Below are positions 49,438 to 61,659 of a stretch of DNA of 64,000 nt, one piece after another. The stretch spans positions 49,223 to 113,222 of the forward strand of contig VXOJ01000016.1 in the NCBI GenBank assembly GCA_009840115.1. The letters are read 5' to 3'. How positions within the stretch are numbered: the first letter of the stretch is position 1; each line of letters opens with the position of its first letter. This DNA is from Gemmatimonadales bacterium. GTDB taxonomy: Bacteria > Gemmatimonadota > Gemmatimonadetes > Palauibacterales > Palauibacteraceae. The translations under genes were made by a program, and so were the position numbers. The notes below the pieces were generated by a model that worked only from the letters and a program-made list of their open reading frames with translations, did no database searches and had not been told where the DNA came from.

Positions 49438-50433
49438 TCAGTGCGCGTGGCGAATCAATCCGATGAACACCGAGACCAGCATCGCGAAGATGTACGCCTG
49501 AAGGAGCGCGATGAAGATCTCCAGCATCATCACGAACAGCGCGAGGCCCATGGACCCCAGAATTGTCGCGGCGCCGACCGTCGTGCCGAAGAGTCCCTGA
49601 CCGACCATCGAGCCGTAGGTGAGGATGAGACCCATGAAGGCGAGGATGACGAAGTGTCCCGCCGTCATGTTGGCGAAGAGCCGGATCGCGAGCGCCATGA
49701 TCTTCGAGAACTTCGCGATCAGTTCGACCGGGGCCATGATGAGCAGCGTAACCGGCTTCAGCGGCCCGGGCAGCCCGGGCGGGAGGAAGAAGACGGTCTT
49801 CGCGTAGCCCATCGGGCCGAGGGCGATGAACCCCGCCGTCTCGATCACGACGAGCGCGATGATGGCGAGCGCGGCCGTGACCATGATGTTCCCCGTCGCC
49901 GTCGCGCCGAAGGGGATGAGGCCGAGCAGGTTCGCATAGAGGATGAAGAAGAAGAAGGTGATGACGAGGGGGACGAACCTCTCCCCTCCGCGGCCGATGT
50001 TGGCCATCACCACGTCATCTCTCAGGTACAGATAGAAGGCCTCGATCCCGTTGAGGATCCCTCTCGGCGCCTTCTCGCCGTTTTCGAGCCGCTGCGTCGA
50101 GCGCGCGGCGAAGAACATCGTCACGATGGTGAGCACTGCCGCGAACATCAGGAACAGCACGTGCTTCGTGATCGAGAGGTCGACCTCGAGGCCGCCGATG
50201 TTGAAGGCCGGGAGCGTCGGGAGAGGGATCTCGCCGAAGGGCTTGAACTCCCAGATGTTCGAGTCCACGACGTGGTGCATCATGACTTCGGTGCCCCACT
50301 CCTCGGCGTGCTCGCCAGCGGCGGCGTCGCCGTGGTGTTCCTGGGCAGCCGCGGCTGCGGGAGCGGCGTGCTCCTGCACCCGCTCCGTCAGACTCCGCAG
50401 GGAGGCCATCGATCTATCGAGCACCCGGTTCAT
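49438..50433 (-). CDS. atpB: ATP synthase a subunit, with N-terminal extension
   Basis: Ion-channel subunit of Fo, 331 residues. The essential Arg is in ALAIRLFANMTAGH; LYANLLGLIPF and LQAYIFAMLVSVFI are the other conserved helices. About 75 residues precede the first membrane helix and are Ala/His/Glu-rich with MMHHVVDSNIWEF, similar to the long periplasmic N-termini of Bacteroidota-type AtpB. ATG 50433 overlaps the upstream gene by 20 bases and lacks a clear ribosome binding site; ATG 50409 is an alternative. Confidence 0.94.
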   Translation of the reverse strand: MNRVLDRSMASLRSLTERVQEHAAPAAAAAQEHHGDAAAGEHAEEWGTEVMMHHVVDSNIWEFKPFGEIPLPTLPAFNIGGLEVDLSITKHVLFLMFAAVLTIVTMFFAARSTQRLENGEKAPRGILNGIEAFYLYLRDDVVMANIGRGGERFVPLVITFFFFILYANLLGLIPFGATATGNIMVTAALAIIALVVIETAGFIALGPMGYAKTVFFLPPGLPGPLKPVTLLIMAPVELIAKFSKIMALAIRLFANMTAGHFVILAFMGLILTYGSMVGQGLFGTTVGAATILGSMGLALFVMMLEIFIALLQAYIFAMLVSVFIGLIRHAH

Positions 50434-50833
50434 CCGGTCGTGCGTTCCGTGTCGAGTTGGTCTTCATGGGCTTCGCGCGGGCGAGCGCGAGCCACAGCCA
50501 CAAGGCTTCCGTCCACAACAGCACCAGCATGGCGAGTCCGTACGCGATGGGCAGGTCGGGCGTCGCCGATCCCGTCCACACGAGTCCGCCCGTTACGACC
50601 AGACCTCCCATGCGCAGGCCGATCCCGGCCAGCCACGGCCGGGTCGCCCGCCGTCCCGCTAGGAGCGCCCGGTTCAGCGGCCAGACCGCGACCACCTGAA
50701 TCAGCCAGGCCGCGGCGATGCCCCACGTGCGCTCGCCATCCCCCAGCCACGCGGCCGCCGCCACCGCCAGCCCCAACGTGGCCAGCGCATAGGTCGGCGT
50801 ACGCCGCGTCCAGCCGGTGGGAACGCCTTTCAC
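50414..50833 (-). CDS. AtpI-like small membrane protein of the ATP synthase operon
   Basis: 139 residues with about four hydrophobic segments (around 15-30, 38-58, 72-86, 94-112). Its place between atpZ and atpB and its size match AtpI-type proteins that help assemble the c ring. Sequence conservation is weak, so the call rests mainly on position. ATG 50833 overlaps the atpZ stop by four bases. Confidence 0.7.
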   Translation of the reverse strand: MKGVPTGWTRRTPTYALATLGLAVAAAAWLGDGERTWGIAAAWLIQVVAVWPLNRALLAGRRATRPWLAGIGLRMGGLVVTGGLVWTGSATPDLPIAYGLAMLVLLWTEALWLWLALARAKPMKTNSTRNARPDEPGAR

Positions 50834-51144
50834 TTCCCGCGGTCCGTCTCCCCGTCGGTCTCATCCGCCGCGGAGCCTTCGCGCCGTGCCGCCAACCGGC
50901 CGTACATGCTGTAGCACCCCCCCGCGAACCCCGTGAACACACCGAGGAGGACGAAGAGCGGCGCGGTCCCGAGACGGCCGTCGAGCCAGTTGCCGCCGAC
51001 CGCGAGGAGCGTGATCGCAAGACCCATCGCAATGCCCAGACTCGCGAACTCCGTGCCCGCCGCCTTTGCGTACAGGCGACCGGCATGCCCCTCGGGTTTC
51101 TCGGGTTTCGGCCGGTTCGTCGAACCGGGATGCGGATGCGGCAT
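50830..51144 (-). CDS. AtpZ/AtpI-family protein, first gene of the ATP synthase operon
   Basis: 104 residues with two membrane helices. The segment FASLGIAMGLAITLLAVGGNWLDGRLGTAPLFVLLGVFTGFAGG is typical of the AtpZ family (GNWLD and the glycine-rich second helix). ATG 51144 follows GGAGAAG by about eight bases; a much longer frame upstream is spurious because it reads through the promoter region and the Rex-like boxes. Confidence 0.85.
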   Translation of the reverse strand: MPHPHPGSTNRPKPEKPEGHAGRLYAKAAGTEFASLGIAMGLAITLLAVGGNWLDGRLGTAPLFVLLGVFTGFAGGCYSMYGRLAARREGSAADETDGETDRGK

Positions 51145-51182
51145 GGGGAAACTTCTCCGTTCGGGAGCCCCGCGCCGACCGC

Positions 51183-51200
51183 TTGTGAAAAATTTCCCAA
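51183..51200 (-). promoter_or_regulatory. Rex-type operator 1 upstream of the atp operon
   Basis: TTGTGAAAAATTTCCCAA matches the redox-sensor Rex operator TTGTGAANNNNTTCACAA at 13 of 14 fixed positions. It lies 39 bases upstream of the first atp start codon. Confidence 0.7.
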
Positions 51201-51215
51201 GCCCAATCTGTCCGC

Positions 51216-51233
51216 TTGTGAAAAATTTCGCAA
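51216..51233 (-). promoter_or_regulatory. Rex-type operator 2 upstream of the atp operon
   Basis: TTGTGAAAAATTTCGCAA, again one mismatch from the Rex operator. It is 33 bases from operator 1, about three helical turns, so two dimers would sit on the same DNA face. The minus-strand TTGCGA inside it could serve as a -35 element with CAGATT 17 bases downstream. Confidence 0.7.
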
Positions 51234-51376
51234 TGCCGGTTTCGCTTGACGCTGGGCGCTGAAGGCCTAGGTTGCTGCCACCATATTGAAGGCCTCTGGT
51301 CAACTCCGAAATGGCCTCGCCGACGCCCGGGTCTCGCATTCCCGCGGCCCCCCTCACCTCTGGAGCCGATTGAGTC

Positions 51377-52387
51377 TTGGAAGCCGGTCGAAAGGTCGAA
51401 ACGAATGACGTTCGGCTGCTCGAGGAGCTGGGTCACGCCCGGCGCCGGATCGAGGAGGAGATCGGGAAGCGGATTATCGGGCAGCGGGAGATCGTGGAGA
51501 AGCTGCTCATCACGCTGCTCGCCGATGGACACGCCCTTCTGGTCGGTGTCCCCGGTCTGGCCAAGACGCTTCTCGTCTCGACGCTCGCCGAAGCCCTGCA
51601 CCTGGAGTTCAGCCGGATCCAGTTCACCCCGGACCTGATGCCCTCGGACATCACCGGGACGGAGGTGCTCCAGGACGACCAGCGCACGGGGGAGCGCCGT
51701 TTCGCCTTCGTCCGGGGGCCGATCTTCGCGGATGTGATCCTGGCGGACGAGATCAACCGGACACCGCCGAAGACGCAGGCCGCCCTTCTGCAGGCGATGC
51801 AGGAGGGAGAGGTCACCGTCGGCAGCGAGACGTTCCCGCTCGGCCGCCCGTTCTTCGTCCTCGCGACGCAGAACCCGATCGAGCAGGAAGGGACGTATCC
51901 TCTTCCCGAAGCCCAGCTCGACCGCTTCATGTTCGAGCTTCGGATCGGGTACCCGACGGCGGAGGAGGAGTCGGTCATCGCCGACATGGCATCGAGTGGG
52001 CCGCCCGCCCAGGTGAACCCCGTTGTGACCGCGGGCCAGCTGCTCGAATACCAGGCGCTCGTGCAGCGGGTGCCGGCTTCGGAGTCGGTGGTCGACTACG
52101 CGGTGCGGCTGGCGCGGGCCACACGGCCGCGCGAGGCCTCCTCCCCGGAATTCGTGCGCCGCATGGTGAGCTGGGGCGCCGGGCCTCGGGCTTCGCAGCA
52201 CACGGTGCTGGCGGCGAAGGCGCGGGCGGCGCTCGATGGGCGTCCGGCCCCCAATCTCGACGACGTGCGGGCGGTCGCGCCCGCCGTGCTCCGTCACCGG
52301 GTGGTTCCGGGCTTCGAAGCGGAGGCCGAGGGGAAGACCGCGGACGACATCGTCGCGGAGTTGATCGAACACAGCCGCGGCTGGTAG
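51377..52387 (+). CDS. MoxR-family AAA+ ATPase
   Basis: Chaperone-like ATPase that usually matures enzyme complexes with von Willebrand-type partners. The 336-residue protein has Walker A GVPGLAKT (near 54-61), Walker B LADEINRTPPKTQAALLQAMQEG, sensor ATQNPIEQEGTYPLPEAQLDRF, and a helical lid domain. The start is TTG 51377 with only a distant GGAG, so it is uncertain. No VWA or DUF58 gene follows, which is the usual context; a CorC-like gene starts three bases after its stop instead. Confidence 0.9.
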   Translation: MEAGRKVETNDVRLLEELGHARRRIEEEIGKRIIGQREIVEKLLITLLADGHALLVGVPGLAKTLLVSTLAEALHLEFSRIQFTPDLMPSDITGTEVLQDDQRTGERRFAFVRGPIFADVILADEINRTPPKTQAALLQAMQEGEVTVGSETFPLGRPFFVLATQNPIEQEGTYPLPEAQLDRFMFELRIGYPTAEEESVIADMASSGPPAQVNPVVTAGQLLEYQALVQRVPASESVVDYAVRLARATRPREASSPEFVRRMVSWGAGPRASQHTVLAAKARAALDGRPAPNLDDVRAVAPAVLRHRVVPGFEAEAEGKTADDIVAELIEHSRGW

Positions 52388-52390
52388 ACG

Positions 52391-53353
52391 TTGGACGAAA
52401 CCGACAGTACGCAGCTCTCGCCGACAGTACGGGCGGGCCCTGAGGTGACGCCGAAGAGCCTCGCGGCGCGCCGCGCGGACCGACTGTCGCTGCTGACCGC
52501 CCCGGTTCTCGCGGGCCTGGGGCGCCTGCTCCTGCCGGTCGTCGGCCCGCTCGACCGGCTCGTGCGGCGGGTGCTGCCCGACACGGGCGGCGGGACGCAC
52601 GTGAGCGAGCGGCAGATCCGCTCCATGGTGCGCCTCGGGCACCAAGCGGGCGACATCGAAGCGCACGAGCGCCGGTTCATCGACCGCGTGTTCACGCTGG
52701 ACCGCCTGCGCGCGCGGGAGATCATGACGCCCCGGGTGGAGGTTCTCGCCTGGGAAGACTCGCGCCGCCTCGGAGACATCGCGGACGAGCTCGCCGACGT
52801 GCGCTTCAGCCGGATCCCGGTGTACGGCGAATCGCTCGACGACGTGACCGGGGTGCTATACCGCACCGAAGCGTACCGTGCGCTGCTCGGCGGCCGGTGG
52901 GACCTTCCGCTCTCGAGCGTCGCCCGCGAGCCCTACTTCGTGCCGGATACGATCACGCTCATCGAACTGCTCGAGCAGTTTCGGGCGCGGCGCGTGCACA
53001 TGGGGCTCGTGGTGGATGAGCACGGCGGGCTCGACGGACTCGTGACGCTCGAGGACATCCTCGAGGAACTGGTCGGCGACATCGTGGATGAAACGGATCT
53101 TCCGACCGAACCCATCATCCGGCTGCGACGGGACGAGATCGCCGTGGACGGCGGCGCCGAACTGCGGGAGATCAACGACTTCTTCGGAACCTCGTTCCCC
53201 GTGGTCGAGCACCGGTCGCTGAACGGCTTCCTGCTGGCCGAACTCGGCCGGGTGCCCGAGGCGGGAGAAGTGGTGGAGCACGGCGATGTGCGGATCAAGG
53301 TCGTGGCGAGCACCGACACGCAGGTGACGCGCGCCCGGATCCGCCGCCGCTAG
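52391..53353 (+). CDS. CorC/HlyC-like CBS-pair protein without the membrane domain
   Basis: 320 residues. Two CBS domains (about 113-235, with MTPRVEVLAW and VVDEHGGLDGLVTLEDILEELVGDI) are followed by the CorC_HlyC domain (about 245-318). Full-length relatives carry a four-helix CNNM/DUF21 membrane domain in front, linked to metal-ion efflux or tolerance; here only its last hydrophobic stretch and linker remain (LTAPVLAGLGRLLLPVVGPLDRLVRR). A TTG start at 52391, three bases after moxR, is assumed. The stop shares a CTAG with the convergent prepilin peptidase gene. Confidence 0.88.
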   Translation: MDETDSTQLSPTVRAGPEVTPKSLAARRADRLSLLTAPVLAGLGRLLLPVVGPLDRLVRRVLPDTGGGTHVSERQIRSMVRLGHQAGDIEAHERRFIDRVFTLDRLRAREIMTPRVEVLAWEDSRRLGDIADELADVRFSRIPVYGESLDDVTGVLYRTEAYRALLGGRWDLPLSSVAREPYFVPDTITLIELLEQFRARRVHMGLVVDEHGGLDGLVTLEDILEELVGDIVDETDLPTEPIIRLRRDEIAVDGGAELREINDFFGTSFPVVEHRSLNGFLLAELGRVPEAGEVVEHGDVRIKVVASTDTQVTRARIRRR

Positions 53354-54156
53354 CAGGCCGGGGCAAGACTCCGCGGCAGCGCCGAGAGAGGCTCGGCGGC
53401 AGCGGCGCGCAAGTACTCGTCGAACAGCGTGTCCCCGAACAGGAACGAGATGGCGGCGCCGAGCGCGAGGAAGGTGCCGAAGGGGACGGGCTTTCCCGTC
53501 CGGAGTGAGACCGGACCATAGACGAGGGACCCGGCGAGCGCGCCCAGGAAGATCGTGAGGAGGGCACCGCCGGGGCCGAGGAACGCGCCGACCATCGCCA
53601 TCATCTTCACGTCGCCGCCGCCGAGCGCCGGCTTTCGGAACGCCTTCTCGCCCAGCCACCCGACCACGTGGAGAAGTCCGAACCCGAGAACCGCGCCGGC
53701 GACCGCCGCGAGCGGTGGTGTCGATCCGGGAAGCGCCGAAAGGGCGAGGCCCGCGGCGCACCCGCCGAGCGAGAGGGCATCGGGGATGATGTAATGGCGC
53801 GCGTCGATGACCGCGATCGCGAGGAGGAGCGTGAACAGGACCGCTCCCGTCAGGGCGGCGACGGATGTGCCGTACAGCCAGGCCATGCCGGCCCAGCCGA
53901 GGGCCGTTGCCAGTTCGATCGCGGGGTAGCGCACGGGGATGCGGCCGCCGCAGTCGCGGCACTTCGCCCGCAGGAAGATCCACGAGAGGACGGGGAGGTT
54001 GTCGCGCCAGCGGATGGTCGCGCGGCACGCCGGGCAGCGGCTGCGGGGGCGCAGGACGCTGTCTCCGGCGGGCATCCGGGTGATGCACACGTTGAGGAAG
54101 GAGCCCAGGGCCGCACCGAGCATTGCGGCCACCCCAACGATCGCGGGATCAGCCAA
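53350..54156 (-). CDS. Type IV prepilin peptidase / N-methyltransferase
   Basis: Inner-membrane aspartyl protease that processes type IV pilin-like or type II secretion pseudopilin precursors. The 268-residue protein has the N-terminal zinc-type cysteines CPAC and CRDC (about 41-69), the first catalytic Asp in IDARHYIIPD, the second in GGGDVKMMAMVG, and about seven membrane helices. Start TTG 54156 overlaps the RNA methyltransferase gene by eight bases; ATG 54123 is possible but would shorten the first helix. No pilin gene lies in the window. Confidence 0.92.
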   Translation of the reverse strand: MADPAIVGVAAMLGAALGSFLNVCITRMPAGDSVLRPRSRCPACRATIRWRDNLPVLSWIFLRAKCRDCGGRIPVRYPAIELATALGWAGMAWLYGTSVAALTGAVLFTLLLAIAVIDARHYIIPDALSLGGCAAGLALSALPGSTPPLAAVAGAVLGFGLLHVVGWLGEKAFRKPALGGGDVKMMAMVGAFLGPGGALLTIFLGALAGSLVYGPVSLRTGKPVPFGTFLALGAAISFLFGDTLFDEYLRAAAAEPLSALPRSLAPAC

Positions 54157-54919
54157 ATGGGCGCCCGGTCCGCATCCGGTCGAGCAGGATCGCGCCCGCC
54201 GACGCCACGTTCAGCGACTCCACGCCACGGGCGAGCGGCACGGAGACGGCGCGGGCGGCGGCGGCGAGGAGGAGGGCCGAGACGCCGTGGGCCTCGCTCC
54301 CCAGCGCGAGCGCGAGCGGTCCGGAAGGCGACGCTTCGAGCGGCGGGGCATCGGCCGCCGCGACCCATATCGGGATCCCCCGCCCGGCGAGCCGCTCCAC
54401 GGCATCCGCGGTGTCCGTGCGGAAGACGGGGCCGCGGAACGACGCGCCCGCCGAGGCCCGCAGCGCCTTCGGCCCCCAGGGATCCGCGGTCTCGCCGACG
54501 CCGATCACCGCGGCCGCCCCGAGCGCGAGCGCGGTGCGCACGAGGACGCCGACGTTGCCGGGATCCTGCACGCCGTCGAGAAGCACGACCTTGCCGTCGC
54601 CCACGTCGGCCCAGCCGTACGCCGGCACCTCACCGATCGCCAGGACGGGCTGCGGCGTGGCGGCATCCGCCAGCGTCCGGACGATCGCTTCCGGCACCGC
54701 CTCCGTGCGAACGCCCCGTGCCGCCGCACGCGCGAGCAGCGCCTGCAGTTCCGGCTCGTCCTCCGCCGCGTCGGCGTGCAGCACGGCAACCGTGCGGCCC
54801 GGCCACTCGAGCATCTCGCCGACGAGCCGCCGCCCCTCGGCCAGGAAACACCCGGTTTTCCGGCGTCCCTTTCCGCGGTGCAGCGACCGCCAGGCCTTGA
54901 TCTCCGCGCGCGTCGGCAT
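54149..54919 (-). CDS. SpoU/TrmH-family RNA 2'-O-methyltransferase
   Basis: SAM-dependent trefoil-knot methyltransferase acting on rRNA or tRNA ribose; 256 residues. The N-terminal substrate-binding domain (about 1-95) is followed by the SPOUT domain with LDGVQDPGNVGVLVRTALALGA, LALGSEAHGVS and VPLARGVESLNVASAGAILL, the three family motifs. It is most like the RlmB/TsnR-type 23S rRNA enzymes; the exact site is unknown. ATG 54919 lies about seven bases after a promoter -10, suggesting a leaderless mRNA. Confidence 0.92.
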   Translation of the reverse strand: MPTRAEIKAWRSLHRGKGRRKTGCFLAEGRRLVGEMLEWPGRTVAVLHADAAEDEPELQALLARAAARGVRTEAVPEAIVRTLADAATPQPVLAIGEVPAYGWADVGDGKVVLLDGVQDPGNVGVLVRTALALGAAAVIGVGETADPWGPKALRASAGASFRGPVFRTDTADAVERLAGRGIPIWVAAADAPPLEASPSGPLALALGSEAHGVSALLLAAAARAVSVPLARGVESLNVASAGAILLDRMRTGRPFG

Positions 54920-54925
54920 GCCCTT

Positions 54926-54955
54926 ATTTTACGCTGCGGCTCAACGCACTGTCAT
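54926..54955 (-). promoter_or_regulatory. Promoter of the RNA methyltransferase gene, possibly leaderless
   Basis: On the minus strand ATGACA (54955-54950) and TAAAAT (54931-54926) are 18 bases apart, five of six matches each to the sigma70 boxes. The expected transcription start falls on or next to the A of ATG 54919. Confidence 0.55.
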
Positions 54956-55025
54956 CGCGGCGCACGGAGCGGGCTCGAGTCGGTCGACCTTGCGCGGACC
55001 TCTGCGGACCTGAACGGAGTGGAGC

Positions 55026-55844
55026 GTGAACCCGAAGAAAGCGGCGCGGGCGACGGCCCTCACGATCGCGGGAAGCGATTCGGGAGGCGGCGCCGGCATC
55101 CAGGCTGATCTCAAGACCTTTCACGCGTTCGGCGTGTTCGGAACGAGCGCGGTCACCGCCGTGACCGCGCAGAACACCGTCGGGGTCCAGGCGGTGCAGG
55201 CGCTGGACCCGCCGATCGTGCGGCGCCAGATCGAATCGGTGCGCGCGGATCTGCCACCGCTGGCCGCGAAGACCGGGATGCTCGCCAACGAGAACATCGT
55301 GCGGGCCGTCGTCGCGGGCCTGCACGGCTTCGAAGCGCCGCTTGTGGTCGATCCGGTGATGGTGGCGACGAGCGGCGACCGGCTGCTCGACCCGGCCGCC
55401 GTGGCCGCCATCCTCGAGGAGCTTCTGCCTCTCGCCGCCCTCGTCACGCCGAACCTGCCCGAAGCCGAGATCCTCGCTGGACGGACCGTGCGCACCGAAG
55501 CCGACATGTCCGCGGCGGCGAGCGCCATCCTCGCGCGGGGCGCCGGGGCCGTGCTCGTCAAGGGCGGGCACCTGGAGGGCGAGGAAGTCGTGGACCTGTT
55601 CGGGGACGGGAGCCGCGAGCGCGTGTGGCGGACGCCCCGCATCCGGACGACGGAGACCCATGGGACCGGCTGCACGCTCTCGGCGGCGATCGCGGCGGGG
55701 CTGGCGTCGGGGCTCGCCCTCGAGCCGGCGATCGAACGGGGACTCGCCTTCACGCACGCCGCCATCGCGGCGGCGCCGGGTCTCGGCGCGGGCCGCGGTC
55801 CCCTGGATCATTGGGCTAGTCCCGGAGGCCGCTCTCGGCGCTGA
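55026..55844 (+). CDS. thiD: Hydroxymethylpyrimidine (phosphate) kinase
   Basis: Phosphorylates HMP and HMP-phosphate for thiamine synthesis; feeds ThiE encoded at 39383. The 272-residue ribokinase-fold protein has [22 protein letters not shown] at the N-terminus, the [11 protein letters not shown] strand, [10 protein letters not shown], and the anion-hole [13 protein letters not shown] near the C-terminus. GTG 55026 follows GGAG. It is divergent from the RNA methyltransferase (106-base gap) and convergent with the aldehyde dehydrogenase (22-base gap). Confidence 0.94.
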   Translation: MNPKKAARATALTIAGSDSGGGAGIQADLKTFHAFGVFGTSAVTAVTAQNTVGVQAVQALDPPIVRRQIESVRADLPPLAAKTGMLANENIVRAVVAGLHGFEAPLVVDPVMVATSGDRLLDPAAVAAILEELLPLAALVTPNLPEAEILAGRTVRTEADMSAAASAILARGAGAVLVKGGHLEGEEVVDLFGDGSRERVWRTPRIRTTETHGTGCTLSAAIAAGLASGLALEPAIERGLAFTHAAIAAAPGLGAGRGPLDHWASPGGRSRR

Positions 55845-55866
55845 TGCGGGGCTTTGCCACGGACAG

Positions 55867-58272
55867 CTATTCTCCGTACGGCACCCAGATGTTCTTGATC
55901 TGGGAGGCGTGCCGGAGGAATTCGCGCCCCTCGCCGCCGGGACCGAACCAAGCCCGCCCACCGGCGGCCTGCGTCCACGTGCGCTTCAGATTCGAGGCGG
56001 AGCGGCGCTCGACGTCGGCGGCCCCCTCGTCCGTCCCGAAGTACCACATCCCATCCACCGCATCGTGGCCGGCGAGGGTGGGCCGCAGTTCCTCCTCGAG
56101 GCCGGTAAGGATGTTGATCACCCCCGGCGGCACATCCGAGGTCTCGAGCACCTGTTGGAAGTCGGTGGCGAGGAGCGGCCATCGCTCCGAAGCGACGGCA
56201 ACGACGGCGTTCCCGAGCGCGACGCCCGGGATCACGCTGGAGATGAACCCGAGCAGCGCGGGTTCCGGCGGACAGATCACCGCCATCACGCCCAGCGGCT
56301 CGGGCATGGCGAGCGTGACGTTGCGGAAGGGCGTCCGGTGGACGGCCCCGTCCCACTTGTCCGCCCACGCCGCCCAGGTGAAGAGGCGCCGCACCGACGC
56401 CTCCACTTCGCGCCGCGCCGCCTGCGGGTCGCAGCCGGTGAGGTCGCGCAACCGGCCTTCGAATGCGTCCCGGCGGGCGTCGAGATTCTCGCCGGCGTAG
56501 TACAGGATCTGCGCCCTCAGGTGGGTCGTCGTGCGCGCCCAATCCGCGGCGAGCGCCGCCTCCACCGCGTTGCGCGCGTCCTTCCGGTTGCCTCGGGCGA
56601 CTTCCCCCGCGCCGCGGCGCCGATAGTCCAGGACCTCGAGGCTGTAGCCACCATCCGGCCGGGCCTGCCGGCCACCGATGTAGAGCTTCGCCGTCCGGTC
56701 GATCGCGGGCAGCGGCGCCGGGGCGCCGGCCTCCTCGCCGACGTCTCCCTCCTCGTCGCGCTCCGCCGTCTCCGAGTCCCTTTCCGGGGCCGGCTCCACG
56801 GGCGCGTGGCGCTGGCGGACGTATTCCCACAGTCCTTCACGGCCACCCTCGCGGCCGAAGCCGCTCTCGCGGTAGCCGCCGAAGCCGGACGCGGCATCGA
56901 ACACGTTGGTGCAGTTGATCCAGACGGTCCCGGCCTTGATCTGCGAGGCGATGTCGAGCGCGAGGTTCACGTTCTCCGTCCAGACGCTCGCCGCGAGGCC
57001 GTAGCGCGTGTTGTTCGCGAGCGCGACCGCCTCCGCGGGGGTGCGGAACGTCATCTGAACCACGACGGGGCCGAAGATCTCGACCTGGGCGATGCGCGCG
57101 GCCGGTGACACGTCGGTGCACAGGGTGGGCGGGTAGAACCAGCCGTCCCGGGGGACGCTCCAGGACGGCTGCCAGATCGCGGCGCCCTCCTCGCGACCCT
57201 CCTCGACGAGCGACTCGATCTTCTTCAACTGGACGGGCGCGATGATCGCGCCGAGGTCGACGCCCTTGTCGAGCGGAGCCCCCATGCGGAGCGTCTCCAT
57301 GCGGGCGCGCAGGCGGTCGGCAAGCGCGTCGGCGATCCCTTCGTGGGCGAGGATCCGCGAGCCGGCGCAGCACACCTGGCCCTGGTTGAACCAGATCGCG
57401 TCGACCACGCCCTCGACCACGCTGTCGAGGTCCGCGTCGTCGAAGACGAGGAAGGGTGACTTCCCGCCGAGCTCCAGCGAGATCTTCTTGCCGGTCCCCG
57501 CCGTCGCCTCGCGGATGATGCGGCCGACCTCCGTCGAACCGGTGAAGGCGATCTTGTCGACATCCGGATGTTCGACGATCGCGGTGCCCGTGCGGCCATC
57601 CCCGGTTACGATGTTCACGACGCCCGGCGGGAGATCGATCTCGCCGCAGAGTTCGGCGAAGCGGAGGGCGGTCAGCGACGTGAACTCGGCGGGCTTGAGG
57701 ACGACGGTGTTCCCGGTGGCGAGGGCGGGCGCGACCTTCCACGCGAGCATGAGCAGCGGGAAGTTCCAGGGGATGATCTGGCCCGCGACGCCGAGCGGCT
57801 CGCAGTCCGCGAGTTCGGTGTCCATGAGCTGGGCCCAGCCCGCGTGGTGATAGAAGTGCCGCGCGACGAGCGGAATGTCGATGTCGCGGGATTCACGGAT
57901 GGGCTTCCCGTTGTCGAGCGTCTCGAGCGTCGCGAAGAGCCGGGAGTGCTTCTGCAGGCGGCGGGCGATCGCGTACAGGTAGCGCGCCCGGCCGTGTCCC
58001 CCGAGGTCCCGCCAGGCGGCCTGGGCCGCCCGCGCCGCCGCCACCGCGCGGTCCACGTCGCCGGGGCTGCCCTGCGCGATCTCGCCCAGTTGCGCTTCGT
58101 TGCTCGGATCGAGGGTCGCGAAGAACTCGCCGTCCGCCGGCTCGCACCAGGCGCCGCCGATGTAGTGCTCGAAGCGGGGACCCCGTTCCGCGATCCATGC
58201 TCGCGCCTCGTCCGCGACCTCCGGGGCGGGACCGTACTCCATCGTCTCGAAAAGTTCCGCGATCTTCGGCAT
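55867..58272 (-). CDS. ALDH16-type tandem aldehyde dehydrogenase
   Basis: 801 residues with two aldehyde dehydrogenase domains. The first (about 35-490) is complete: IPWNFP, the LKPAE lysine, the general base in LELGGKS (E267) and the nucleophile in GQVCCAGSR (C301). The second (about 535-800) is shortened and has no GQxC nucleophile, as expected for ALDH16 proteins, where it is a structural pseudo-domain. An acidic linker (ERDSETAERDEEGD) joins them. ATG 58272 is chosen over a TTG three codons upstream. It follows deoC by 34 bases on the same strand, so acetaldehyde from the DeoC reaction is the likely substrate; this is an inference. Confidence 0.9.
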   Translation of the reverse strand: MPKIAELFETMEYGPAPEVADEARAWIAERGPRFEHYIGGAWCEPADGEFFATLDPSNEAQLGEIAQGSPGDVDRAVAAARAAQAAWRDLGGHGRARYLYAIARRLQKHSRLFATLETLDNGKPIRESRDIDIPLVARHFYHHAGWAQLMDTELADCEPLGVAGQIIPWNFPLLMLAWKVAPALATGNTVVLKPAEFTSLTALRFAELCGEIDLPPGVVNIVTGDGRTGTAIVEHPDVDKIAFTGSTEVGRIIREATAGTGKKISLELGGKSPFLVFDDADLDSVVEGVVDAIWFNQGQVCCAGSRILAHEGIADALADRLRARMETLRMGAPLDKGVDLGAIIAPVQLKKIESLVEEGREEGAAIWQPSWSVPRDGWFYPPTLCTDVSPAARIAQVEIFGPVVVQMTFRTPAEAVALANNTRYGLAASVWTENVNLALDIASQIKAGTVWINCTNVFDAASGFGGYRESGFGREGGREGLWEYVRQRHAPVEPAPERDSETAERDEEGDVGEEAGAPAPLPAIDRTAKLYIGGRQARPDGGYSLEVLDYRRRGAGEVARGNRKDARNAVEAALAADWARTTTHLRAQILYYAGENLDARRDAFEGRLRDLTGCDPQAARREVEASVRRLFTWAAWADKWDGAVHRTPFRNVTLAMPEPLGVMAVICPPEPALLGFISSVIPGVALGNAVVAVASERWPLLATDFQQVLETSDVPPGVINILTGLEEELRPTLAGHDAVDGMWYFGTDEGAADVERRSASNLKRTWTQAAGGRAWFGPGGEGREFLRHASQIKNIWVPYGE

Positions 58273-58306
58273 CTCCCTCAACCCCCTCTCAGCCTCAACC
58301 CGACCC

Positions 58307-61593
<3,287 letters not shown>

Positions 61594-61599
61594 CCGCAG

Positions 61600-61631
61600 C
61601 CTGGCCGGCGCGGGTGATTCAGCGGGCCAGG
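61600..61631. terminator. Possible bidirectional terminator between katG and the phosphorylase gene
   Basis: CCTGGCC (61600-61606) pairs with GGCCAGG (61625-61631) around an 18-base loop in the 66-base gap of two convergent genes. There is no T-run, so this is a weak call. Confidence 0.35.
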
Positions 61632-61659
61632 GCGAGGGAACGGGCCGCCATGCTACATG

